A stretch of 64,000 bases of DNA from an uncultured Coriobacteriales bacterium (GTDB taxonomy: Bacteria > Actinomycetota > Coriobacteriia > Coriobacteriales > UMGS124): the NCBI GenBank assembly GCA_902464015.1, contig CABQHM010000004.1, positions 1-64,000 of the forward strand. Direction: 5' to 3'. How positions within the stretch are numbered: position 1 is the first letter of the stretch; each line of letters starts with the position of its first letter. The notes below the pieces were generated by a model. That model made no database searches and had not been told where the DNA came from. It saw only the letters and a list, made by a program, of their open reading frames with translations. Of this stretch, positions 51,086-58,863 are shown piece by piece. A program made the translations under genes and the position numbers.

Positions 51086-51568
51086 TTATCCCAGCTTAAG
51101 CGCCATGCGTGATGTTCCTGGGAGCTTTGTGAAGCCGAAATGCTCATAGAAGGCCACCGCATCGGGGCCCGTTGGGTCCACAACGAGTGCACGGGCACCC
51201 GCGAGGCTCGCAACCTTCATCGCGTTCTGAATGGCGTCGCGGAGCAACGATGCACCCAAGCCAAGGCCCTTGAACCTCTCGTCCACGCCAAGCATGCCCA
51301 AAAGAACGGCGGGGATCTGCTCGGGGGCATTGCGCGCAAACCATCCCCCACTCACTGATGCCCTGGTCACGGAATGGGCGCTCAGCGTGTAGAAGCCAGC
51401 GACGACATCACCGCAATAGGTTGCGTAGACAACGGCGGAGCCGCGCCTTCGCGCCGATGCCGAGTGATGGGCCGCCCAATTGTCGACGATTTCATCGCTG
51501 CAGGTAAAACCCTCTATTCCTACCCCAACTGGCAGTTGGACCGGGCGGGTGAACCCACTCATTCCCAC
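51086..51568 (-). CDS. GNAT acetyltransferase toxin of a TA module
   Basis: This 160-residue GNAT-fold protein has YCGDVVAGFYTLSAHS, a P-loop acetyl-CoA region (LGMLGVDERFKGLGLGASLLRDAI, Q/RxxGxG/A-like) and ALVVDPTGPDAVAFYEHFGFTKLP. These are the hallmarks of TacT/AtaT-type toxins that acetylate the amino group of aminoacyl-tRNAs. Its start overlaps the antitoxin gene by 10 bases. A truncated near-identical N-terminus recurs at 56126-56224. Confidence 0.87.
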   Translation of the reverse strand: MGMSGFTRPVQLPVGVGIEGFTCSDEIVDNWAAHHSASARRRGSAVVYATYCGDVVAGFYTLSAHSVTRASVSGGWFARNAPEQIPAVLLGMLGVDERFKGLGLGASLLRDAIQNAMKVASLAGARALVVDPTGPDAVAFYEHFGFTKLPGTSRMALKLG

Positions 51569-51837
51569 ACCGGCTTGCGAGCGAGAAGGTTTTGCGCCGC
51601 CTCGGGCATGGGAGCGTCGAGCATTGCGCAGAAAGCGTCGAAGGCCTCAGGCGACAGGGCGGTGGTCATCGCCTCGTCGATGTCGCGTCGCGCGCTCTCA
51701 TCAAGATGCGCCGTCGCCCATTGGGTAAGCGTCTGGCCCCGCAGCGACGCGGCCCGCTCATAACTCAAGCGCTGAGACTGCGTGAGCCGGATGTCCATCC
51801 GATACTGCTTTTCTTTTTTCTCCGCAACAACCGGCAT
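51559..51837 (-). CDS. DUF1778-type antitoxin
   Basis: This 92-residue protein has an N-terminal ribbon-helix-helix (KKEKQYRMDIRLTQSQRLSYERAASLRGQTLTQWATAHLDESARRDI) and a C-terminal tail that would clamp the toxin (ALSPEAFDAFCAMLDAPMPEAAQ). It is the first gene of the pair and overlaps the toxin gene. It is expected to neutralise the toxin and repress the shared promoter through the palindrome at 51887-51905. A dead copy of its last 38 codons is at 56215-56331. Confidence 0.88.
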   Translation of the reverse strand: MPVVAEKKEKQYRMDIRLTQSQRLSYERAASLRGQTLTQWATAHLDESARRDIDEAMTTALSPEAFDAFCAMLDAPMPEAAQNLLARKPVWE

Positions 51838-51883
51838 GTCTGCCCCAATCCCAAAGCGGCTCGCTCGTTACCATGTTGAGACT

Positions 51884-51912
51884 AGTGTACGGAATAAGTC
51901 CGTACTATGCAA
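51884..51912 (-). promoter_or_regulatory. Toxin-antitoxin promoter with embedded operator
   Basis: On the minus strand TTGCAT (51912-51907), a 17-base spacer and TACACT (51889-51884) form a good promoter about 40 bases ahead of the antitoxin gene. The perfect inverted repeat GTACGGA-ATAAG-TCCGTAC (51887-51905) lies in the spacer and -10 region, where the ribbon-helix-helix antitoxin would block polymerase. Confidence 0.65.
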
Positions 51913-51947
51913 GAAAGGAGGGCGCCGCCGTAGCGGAACAAAGCAAC

Positions 51948-51990
51948 AAAAAAGACGGCTCGCCCAGTTTTAAAACCCAGACGAGCCGTC
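51948..51990 (-). terminator. Rho-independent terminator of the old-yellow-enzyme gene
   Basis: On the minus strand the perfect stem GACGGCTCG/CGAGCCGTC, with an inner CTGGGTTTT/AAAACTGGG extension, is followed by TTTTTTG. It lies about 65 bases past the reductase stop codon. Confidence 0.85.
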
Positions 51991-52053
51991 AAACACCGCT
52001 CAGCTATTCACCGCTGTCTCGCATCAGCTCGAAACGAGGAGCAGGTATTCAGC

Positions 52054-54285
52054 CTAAAGCTTGCGACCGCACAGGTTGCCGGCAGTAATAGCTTCGGCGA
52101 TATTGAAGGGCTTATCCGCATCGCCAATCACATACGTTTCGTCCACGCTCGTCTCATCGGCCAGACTGGCGTTGGGCAGCATGTCCATACCCTCGACGAC
52201 AGCATCGCAGGCGATGGTGATGTCGCATCCCGCGTCGCCCGCAATGGTCACAGTGCCATCTCCGATAGCAGTCACCGCGGCGTTGGGCCACACACGCATG
52301 CCGCGAGCATACAGCATGGGCATAACGAACGTCTTGACCCAGTTGGATTGGCCCTTGTCCACAGCGGCCAGCGGATCGGGCGTTACCATGGTGACATTGG
52401 TGCCATGAGCCTGGAGCCAAAGCGCAGCATCAACAGCCTGGGCATTGCTGCCTACGATGGTGACGTTCTTGCCCTCTAGACCAGCAAACATAAACTGGTC
52501 GAGCGCGACAACAGGCGTGGAGTCGCTACCCTCCACGGCAAGCTTATCGCGCAAACCGCCGGCAGCCACGACAAGTGCATCAGGAGCCTTCTGCGCCACG
52601 ACATCGGCCGTGACCTCGCAGTTGAGCTCCACCGTCACACCGGCGAGCTCAAGCTGCTTCTGCAGGTAGGCGTTGAGGTCGTCGAGATTCTCGTGCGGAC
52701 CCTTAACCGCAGAAGCAAACGTCAACAGACCACCGAGCATGCCAGACCTTTCGGCCAGCGTGACGTTGTGCCCGCGCAGAGCCGCCACGCGCGCAGCCTC
52801 CATGCCGGCAGGGCCACCGCCCACGACGAGCACGTTCTTGGGACCGGCTGCGAGCTCGGGCAGGTCAAAGCCCTCGGGCATGGCATCGCGGTAAGCACGC
52901 TGCGTGCAAGCGTTTACGCGGCAATGCTCGTAAATGTTGCCCTCGGTGTCGTAATCAAAATGGCAGTGCATGCAGCGCGTGCACGGCGCAATCTCGTCGA
53001 TCTTTCCATCGTGCAGCTTGTTGACGTAGTCTGGGTCAACAGTAAGAGGACGCGTCATGAGATAGAAGTCAGCCATGCCCTCTGCGAGCGCACCCTCGAA
53101 GTAATCAGGCGCATGAGCCGGATCCATGTACGTGACGGCACCCACAGGAATAGAGACGGCCGTTTTAAACTCGTGGGCAATGCCGAGCATCATGCCAGCA
53201 CCGCCATGCTCAGCGAGCAGTTTGCCCTGCCAGTGACGCTTGAAGTCAAACTGCGTGCCATAGGCCGTAGTGCCGTCAATGCCGTACCCCGTGAAATAAA
53301 GGTCGCTAGCAAACTGGCACACATGCATGCCGAGCGGCCCCAGGCGCACATGCAGGGAGTTGGCACCGGCAGCCTCGAGGCACTTAGCAATTTCGAGGTT
53401 CTCCTCCACCGTGGTCATGAGCGTGGAGTCGCCCAGGTTGGTGTCGTTCTCCTCGATACCGTTGATAAGCACCTGCACGGGGAAATCCTGCCCGCAGGCC
53501 TCCTTGATGCCCTGAATCATCTCGCATACAAAGCGGGCGCGGTTCTCAAAGCTCTGGGGACCATACTCGTCATCGCGCTTGTTGCGCATGCGCGAGAAGA
53601 ACGACTGGCCAATGTTGTTGCCCGCAGCGTTAATCTCAACAGCATCCCAACCAAGGTCTTGAAGCTGCTTGGCAAAGTTGGCTGCATCTTGCTGGAGGGT
53701 ATGAATCTCATCGATCGTCATATCGCCAGCCACGGCCGAGGCAAACGAACCCGAAGCTGTCTGCTGCGTGCCGCTAAACGGAATACCCATGCAAGAGATT
53801 TGGTAACCGATGTGACCTCCCTCTTCGTGAATCGCATCGGCAAGTTCCTTGAGCGGGGCAGCATCCATGGGCACACCGCGCGTCATGGGGAAGTGCTCAT
53901 ACTTGTCCACAAAGTCCTCGACCCACACCATATCCACCCCGCCGTGGGCAAAGGCGCGATAGTAGGCCACGCATTCTTCGTTGTTCTTGCCCGTATCGGA
54001 GCCTGCGGCCGACTTCACGATACGGTTCTTAATCTCGAGACCGCCAAACTGCCAAGGAGAAAACAGCGTAGCGAAATCGGTAGTGTTGGAACGCCATCCC
54101 TCTCCCGCTGCAGCGTACTCTTGAGCGTTCATCTGCGCCGGAGCAATGAGGCCCTCAGCAGCCTCCTCGGCCCTGGCCTGCACAGGCGCATTCGTGGTGC
54201 CCGCTACGCTGGAAAGTGCTACCAGTCCACCAGCGACCGCAGCGCCGCCCGCAACAAAGCCGCGCCTCGTCACACGTGCATTCAT
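52054..54285 (-). CDS. Tat-exported old-yellow-enzyme/dienoyl-CoA-reductase-like protein
   Basis: This 743-residue protein has a twin-arginine signal (VTRRGFVAGGAAVAGG) and an FMN TIM barrel (about 70-420, FATLFSPWQFGGLEIKNRIVKSA through FYLMTRPLTVDPDYVNKL). A 4Fe-4S cluster motif follows (C435-x2-C438-x2-C441 and a later Cys near 455-460), then an FAD/NAD(P)-binding domain (GGGPAG, 489-494). This is the layout of 2,4-dienoyl-CoA reductase, BaiCD/BaiH and trimethylamine dehydrogenase. The usual active-site HxAHGYL is replaced by NAAGNNI (219-225), so the proton-donor/substrate site is altered. Export by Tat is unusual for this family. The ATG at 54285 follows AAGGAGG. It is divergent from a membrane LuxR regulator. 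Confidence 0.86.
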   Translation of the reverse strand: MNARVTRRGFVAGGAAVAGGLVALSSVAGTTNAPVQARAEEAAEGLIAPAQMNAQEYAAAGEGWRSNTTDFATLFSPWQFGGLEIKNRIVKSAAGSDTGKNNEECVAYYRAFAHGGVDMVWVEDFVDKYEHFPMTRGVPMDAAPLKELADAIHEEGGHIGYQISCMGIPFSGTQQTASGSFASAVAGDMTIDEIHTLQQDAANFAKQLQDLGWDAVEINAAGNNIGQSFFSRMRNKRDDEYGPQSFENRARFVCEMIQGIKEACGQDFPVQVLINGIEENDTNLGDSTLMTTVEENLEIAKCLEAAGANSLHVRLGPLGMHVCQFASDLYFTGYGIDGTTAYGTQFDFKRHWQGKLLAEHGGAGMMLGIAHEFKTAVSIPVGAVTYMDPAHAPDYFEGALAEGMADFYLMTRPLTVDPDYVNKLHDGKIDEIAPCTRCMHCHFDYDTEGNIYEHCRVNACTQRAYRDAMPEGFDLPELAAGPKNVLVVGGGPAGMEAARVAALRGHNVTLAERSGMLGGLLTFASAVKGPHENLDDLNAYLQKQLELAGVTVELNCEVTADVVAQKAPDALVVAAGGLRDKLAVEGSDSTPVVALDQFMFAGLEGKNVTIVGSNAQAVDAALWLQAHGTNVTMVTPDPLAAVDKGQSNWVKTFVMPMLYARGMRVWPNAAVTAIGDGTVTIAGDAGCDITIACDAVVEGMDMLPNASLADETSVDETYVIGDADKPFNIAEAITAGNLCGRKL

Positions 54286-54520
54286 ATAATGCCTCCTTCT
54301 CCAGCAGGCGCAGGGCAGTCCCCAATAAGCTGCCCGCCAACCTGCAACTGGCTTGCAGCCTAATTCAAGGTCTGTGAACATGCCCACATCTTCGATGTAG
54401 TCACTTGTCCGATTAGGTTTTGGTGCCCCCCACATCAAATGGGGAATAGCTGAGAAATACAGTCGCCTCCTCATTTCCTGGCCTGTGCTACCATGGCGTT
54501 CTGACAAAGGGGGACGGGAA

Positions 54521-56008
54521 GTGAAACGGCAGGCAAGCACACAGAGCACCGGCATGTTAGGCAGCTTTTCCATAATGCCGATACTGGGAATCTGCGCGTT
54601 CCGCGTCTCAGCATGGTCGGTATTCGGCAGCTCCTACATCGACTACACGCCCGAGGCCTTTTCCATCTCGCGCCTGGCACAGCTCCTTGGCATTCTTACC
54701 ATAATGCTTGTTTCCACGCGTTGGGCAATCTCGCGCAAAGCACAACTGGCAGGTATTGTCTGCGCAACTCTTGGAATGACTGCCGGGGCAGCAATGTGCT
54801 TGGCGTGCGCCGATCCAACCTCCGCGCTTTTTACTGGAGCCCGTCTCTTTCATGGTGCATGCTCTGCCGTGCTCATAATGGGATGGGGCGCTTACACATG
54901 CGACCTCGAACCTCGCAAGACTGCTGTTTACGTGTCTCTTGCTTTTGTGTTATACGGCGCTGTCTCTTTTGGCCTGCAGGGGTCGGGGGCGGCTCTGAGC
55001 GGCCTCGTTGCCATCAGCTCACCGCTCCTGGCAGGGCTGCTGCTCTGCGTCGCACCCCGACCCGCAGATGCTTCAGGTGCGCATACCGACATAAACGCCG
55101 AAAGCACCATACCGCGCGCATGCAGGCAAAAGGGCGCCCTTCGCAACATCGATTGGGGCCCAGCAATAATGCTGCTCGCCTGCTGCATTGTCTGCTCCAT
55201 AAGCGACCTTCTTGTTGCTCCGATGAGCGGCGGCACGTCTGCCTACACCGTCAACGCCTTCCGAGTACTCGCGTTTCTCGTCCTTGCCTGCGTTTTCTGC
55301 ACATGGGTATTCGCTCTTCGCCGAGATGACCCCGACCAACTCTGGCCGCTTTACTCATGCACGGTTTTCTTTGGCTTGCTTGGCTTCTCGTCGTTTTCCT
55401 TTGTAAACCCCATCGCATCGTTGAGCTTCATGCAGGCAACTCAAGACTGCATCATGCTGTTTGCCTGGGTTTTCGTGGCAGGCACCTGTTATCGACAGCA
55501 TCTGCCGCGTCTTATCGCCTTTGGCGTGGGAACAACGCTGTACATGCGAACCGACATTATTTCAAACATTCTGACTCTTCTCGGAATCCATCTTGACAAA
55601 GCCGATGACGCCGTAGCGGTCGCACTCAGTTTCACCATGGCGGCCGTACTCATTGTGTACACAGTCATGCTTTTGGGCAGGAAGATTTGGGGTGTGAAGT
55701 CCAGCAGTAAGGACACTGGCGAGGATGCGACTTCAGCCGACATGTCAACAGAGCTCGTGAACTGCGGAAGCGGCGGTGTGACAGCCAGTGGCACTGATAG
55801 CGAGCTTTCATGGCTTGGACCCTACGATCTTTCAGCTCGCGAGCAACAAGTCGTCAACCTGTTGCTACGCGGATACACCTTGCCCCAAGTTGGTGAGCGC
55901 CTTGGCGTGTCCTTAAACACCGCTCGATACTACGCCAAAGGTATCTATCGCAAGCTCGACATCCACAGCAAGGCCGAGCTCATCGACCTGGCAGAAGGAA
56001 GAAAATAG
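54521..56008 (+). CDS. Membrane-bound LuxR-type regulator
   Basis: This 495-residue protein starts at the GTG at 54521, which follows GGGGGACGGG; no ATG in the vicinity has a comparable box. A multi-pass N-terminal domain is followed by a C-terminal HTH (YDLSAREQQVVNLLLRGYTLPQVGERLGVSLNTARYYAKGIYRKLDIHSKAELIDLAEG). It is divergent from the exported old-yellow-enzyme-type reductase, its probable target. Immediately downstream begins a stretch of gene remnants. Confidence 0.85.
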   Translation: MKRQASTQSTGMLGSFSIMPILGICAFRVSAWSVFGSSYIDYTPEAFSISRLAQLLGILTIMLVSTRWAISRKAQLAGIVCATLGMTAGAAMCLACADPTSALFTGARLFHGACSAVLIMGWGAYTCDLEPRKTAVYVSLAFVLYGAVSFGLQGSGAALSGLVAISSPLLAGLLLCVAPRPADASGAHTDINAESTIPRACRQKGALRNIDWGPAIMLLACCIVCSISDLLVAPMSGGTSAYTVNAFRVLAFLVLACVFCTWVFALRRDDPDQLWPLYSCTVFFGLLGFSSFSFVNPIASLSFMQATQDCIMLFAWVFVAGTCYRQHLPRLIAFGVGTTLYMRTDIISNILTLLGIHLDKADDAVAVALSFTMAAVLIVYTVMLLGRKIWGVKSSSKDTGEDATSADMSTELVNCGSGGVTASGTDSELSWLGPYDLSAREQQVVNLLLRGYTLPQVGERLGVSLNTARYYAKGIYRKLDIHSKAELIDLAEGRK

Positions 56009-56017
56009 GGTAATCCA

Positions 56018-56110
56018 CGTATCACCGGCAATACCCACGCCCGCAGCATCTACACCAAGTACGGCGTGCACTCCCAGCACGAGTTCATGGAACTGCCTGA
56101 CGAGAAGTAG
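56018..56110 (+). pseudogene. LuxR HTH fragment
   Basis: An open stretch encodes RITGNTHARSIYTKYGVHSQ and continues to LPDEK before a TAG. It resembles the C-terminal recognition helix region of the LuxR proteins here, most closely the one at 35866 (DNTAKSHIRSIYAKCGVHTRAEF). No upstream part of the gene exists, so it is the tail of a deleted regulator. Confidence 0.6.
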
Positions 56111-56125
56111 CGGGGGACAGCGAGG

Positions 56126-56224
56126 GGCTGCCCAATTGTCAACAATTTCATCGCGGCAGGTAAAACCTTCTATTCCCACCCCAACTGGCAGTTGAACCGG
56201 ACGAGTGAAACCGCTCATTCCCAC
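56126..56224 (-). pseudogene. Truncated GNAT toxin copy
   Basis: The first 33 codons match the toxin at 51086-51568 with a single change (MGMSGFTRPVQLPVGVGIEG.. through DEIVDNWAA). The similarity then stops abruptly near 56126. The catalytic region is missing, so it cannot be an active toxin. Confidence 0.75.
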
Positions 56225-56331
56225 ACCGGCTTCCGAGCGAAAAGGCCTTGCGCCGCCTCGGGCATGGAAGCGTCGAGCATCGCGCGGAAAACATCGAATA
56301 CCTCAGGCGAAAGAGCGGTAGTCATTGCCAT
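56215..56331 (-). pseudogene. Truncated DUF1778 antitoxin copy
   Basis: The last 38 codons match the antitoxin at 51559-51837 (MTTALSPEVFDVFRAMLDAS and onward to ARKPVWE). They still overlap the toxin remnant by 10 bases. The DNA-binding ribbon-helix-helix half is missing. A short peptide could still be made and might bind toxin. Confidence 0.75.
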
Positions 56332-57052
56332 AGCGACAGCCCTAGTAGAGAGCGCGTTCGACGAGGCCGGCTGCGATTGATCGCCATCGGCGGCCGCTTC
56401 CGACGCCGGTCACCCAGGACAACGCCCACCTTACCGAACAGCGCAAGGCACGACACGAGGTCGGTTCAGAAGCCTTTTTGGCAGCAAAACGAGTTTCGGA
56501 GTAGTTTTCCCGAGTGCGTTGGCAAGCAAACGAGTTTCGGAGTAGTCGAAACGCCCTCTACGCGCCCTGTGGCCCTTTTCGAGGGGAACATGGGGTCCCA
56601 AAAGGGACGCTCGTCGCTCATTTTGTTGCTTTAACAACAGAATTTCACGCTTCACAAGGCTGGACGGCTCCCTTGTTCAGAAATCATTACTCCGAAACTC
56701 GTTTGGCTGCCATCGGGGACCCCAGGACTACTCCGAAACCCGATTTTCTGCCAGCGCAGCCCCAAAGAAACGACGGACAAGTCCCCCGACGACCCTCAGA
56801 CCGGTTTTAACGTCGGCGCGGGAGGAATTGCGGCTGGGGCTACTTGTTCATTGTCTCTCAAGCGAAACGGTAAGCCAAAACGCCTATCACCAGCCAAAAC
56901 CCTTGTCACCTCTTTTACGTGACATGCCTGGTTATGGCAAAGAGCCTGCGTTTGATGCGACACGGCGTGATTGGGGCTCGGCTATGGTCTTCTTCAGCGA
57001 GCGAGGCGCGCAGCCCCGCTCGAGTGAAGGCATACTTCCAAGGAGGACCATC
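56332..57052. other. Non-coding interval with repeat element
   Basis: About 720 bp without a supported gene, between the toxin-antitoxin remnants and the flavoprotein at 57053. It holds the four-copy repeat element at 56480-56752. The last 200 bases lead to the flavoprotein start; no clear promoter pair was found. Confidence 0.4.
56480..56752. repeat. 273-bp palindromic element with four 26-bp copies
   Basis: Four related 26-bp units share the core AAACGAGTTTCGGAGTAGT. Two are in direct orientation (56480-56505, 56521-56546) and two inverted (56686-56711, 56727-56752). The outermost pair forms imperfect terminal inverted repeats beginning GGCAG. Inside are the small hairpins GTCCC/GGGAC and TTGTT/AACAA. 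It resembles a nested miniature inverted-repeat element; no transposase is present. Confidence 0.65.
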
Positions 57053-58702
57053 ATGCACACCAACCATCAGGCACCTGCCGCCTTCGCGGCGCTCGACCGT
57101 CGCGCGTTCGTTGCCGGCGCAGCCGCTGTCGCAGCCGGCACCGCCGCACTCGCCAGCGCCGCTCTCGCCGACGAGGCCGTACCCGTCGCCGACGACCGCA
57201 ACGGCACCTCGGCCCGCGCCGCCCAGGAGACGGCCGACGAGACCGTCGAGTGCGACGTCGTCATCGCGGGCGCCGGCATCGCCGGCCTCATGGCCGCCGA
57301 CCACCTCGTCGAGCAGGGCTTCAAGGTGTGCCTGCTTGAGAAGGGCGTCAGCGCCGTCGTGTCCGACTGGGCCCAGTGCGGCGGCCCCAACGCCTGCGAG
57401 ACGCAGATCCAGAAGGACGAGGACGCCTGGGTTTCCCTCGACGACATGTTCAAGTACATGTACGGCTTCTCCAACGGCTCCGTCAACGCCAAGCTGCTCA
57501 AGAACGTCCTGGCTGGTACCGGCCCCTCCATCGACCGCATGTGCGAGCTGGGCATCCCCATGCACCTGTGGGAGGACGCCTACGGCGTGGGCTTCCGCGG
57601 CCGCCACTACATTGACGCCAGCCCCTCCGACCGCACCGACCCCATCGTCGCCGACATCGAGGCCAACGGCGGCACGGTGACCTTCGGCGCTGCCGTCTAC
57701 GCCATCCTCATGGAGGACGGCAAGGCCGTGGGCGTGCAGGCCGAGGTCGACGGCAAGGTCGTGGACTACCGCGCCAAGGCGACCGTCATCGCCACGGGCG
57801 GCTTCCTGGGCAACACCCAGATGCAGCAGGAGCACTTCAACACGCCCATCTTCCCGCTGGGCAACACCGTGTCCGACGGCACCGGCATCCAGATGGTCCT
57901 CGACGCCGGCGGCGCGCTCGATCGCCCCTTCGCAATCCTGGGCAACGAGTGCGGCGCGGTGTCTCCGGCCACGGACAGCTGGCCCTTCTCGCCCGAGTGG
58001 AAGAACCTCAACGAGCACTACGGCTACTGGCTGTTCGGCGGCCTGTACGTGGACGGAACGGGCAGCCGTTTCGTGAACGAGGGCGACGTGGCCGCACTGC
58101 CGCTCGCCAAGGGCGGCGAGGCGCTTGCACGCGCCGGCCACGCCTGGGTGATCATGGACGCTGACTACTACAACGCCTGCCAGAACGAGGGCATCTACGC
58201 CTACCTGGGCGAGCCTGCCGAATGGGTCTCAGGCGCCGAGGCGGGCTACTACAACCCCACGCCCGAAAACGCCGAGGATCACCTGCAGCAGGCCATCGAG
58301 GAGGGCTGGGGCATCAAGGCTGACACCCTCGAGGAGGTCGCCGAGAAGTTCGGCCTCACGAACCTCGTCTCGACGGTCGAGAGCTACAACGCCATGTGCG
58401 AGGCCGGCGAGGACACCGAGTTCTACAAGCCCGCTTGCTTCATGAAGCCCGTTGCCACCGCTCCGTTCTACGCCTTCGAGTACGTGCCGAGCGCCTGGGG
58501 CACCAACGGCGGCGTCAAGGTGGACAGCGGCCTGCATGCCGTGGACACCGAGAACAACGCCATCCCCGGCCTGTACGTGGCTGGCGTCGACGCCGGCTCC
58601 ATGTACACGGTGCCCTACTTCACCAACCCCGGCTCCTCGGTGGGCAACGCCATGGGCTCGGGCTGGTTCGTCGCCGACCAGATTGCTGCCGACCTCGCGT
58701 AA
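57053..58702 (+). CDS. Tat-exported FAD-dependent reductase
   Basis: This 549-residue flavoprotein starts at the ATG at 57053 behind AAGGAGG. A twin-arginine signal (LDRRAFVAGAAAVAAG) is followed by an FAD-binding motif IAGAGIAGLMAADHL (GAGIAG, 73-78) and the C-terminal FAD loop GLYVAGVDAGSMYTVPYFTNPGSSVGNAMGSGW. There is no FMN_bind or heme domain, so electrons must come from a separate exported donor. The fumarate-reductase arginine signature is not visible. Strong codon bias (GCC, GAC, CTC) resembles the flavoprotein at 5226 and suggests high expression. It converges with the LuxR gene at 58863. Confidence 0.86.
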   Translation: MHTNHQAPAAFAALDRRAFVAGAAAVAAGTAALASAALADEAVPVADDRNGTSARAAQETADETVECDVVIAGAGIAGLMAADHLVEQGFKVCLLEKGVSAVVSDWAQCGGPNACETQIQKDEDAWVSLDDMFKYMYGFSNGSVNAKLLKNVLAGTGPSIDRMCELGIPMHLWEDAYGVGFRGRHYIDASPSDRTDPIVADIEANGGTVTFGAAVYAILMEDGKAVGVQAEVDGKVVDYRAKATVIATGGFLGNTQMQQEHFNTPIFPLGNTVSDGTGIQMVLDAGGALDRPFAILGNECGAVSPATDSWPFSPEWKNLNEHYGYWLFGGLYVDGTGSRFVNEGDVAALPLAKGGEALARAGHAWVIMDADYYNACQNEGIYAYLGEPAEWVSGAEAGYYNPTPENAEDHLQQAIEEGWGIKADTLEEVAEKFGLTNLVSTVESYNAMCEAGEDTEFYKPACFMKPVATAPFYAFEYVPSAWGTNGGVKVDSGLHAVDTENNAIPGLYVAGVDAGSMYTVPYFTNPGSSVGNAMGSGWFVADQIAADLA

Positions 58703-58833
58703 GGCAAGCGTCCAGAGCGCTCTAGAGTGTGGCCGCAAGGCCAGGCTCAGCGCCAGCACGAGCTCCCGACCTTGCGTAGAGCCAGCGCGAGGTCGGGCGC
58801 GAACGGCGCAACGCAACATGCGCCGCAATTCCT

Positions 58834-58863
58834 AGGAGGTCGTCCAGAAACGGGCGGCCTCCT
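58834..58863. terminator. Stem-loop between converging genes
   Basis: AGGAGGTCGTCC (58834-58845) pairs with GGGCGGCCTCCT (58852-58863), with two G-U pairs in RNA, around a six-base loop. It lies exactly at the 3' end of the minus-strand LuxR gene. The T-run is weak (TACTCTTT), so efficiency is uncertain. Confidence 0.5.
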
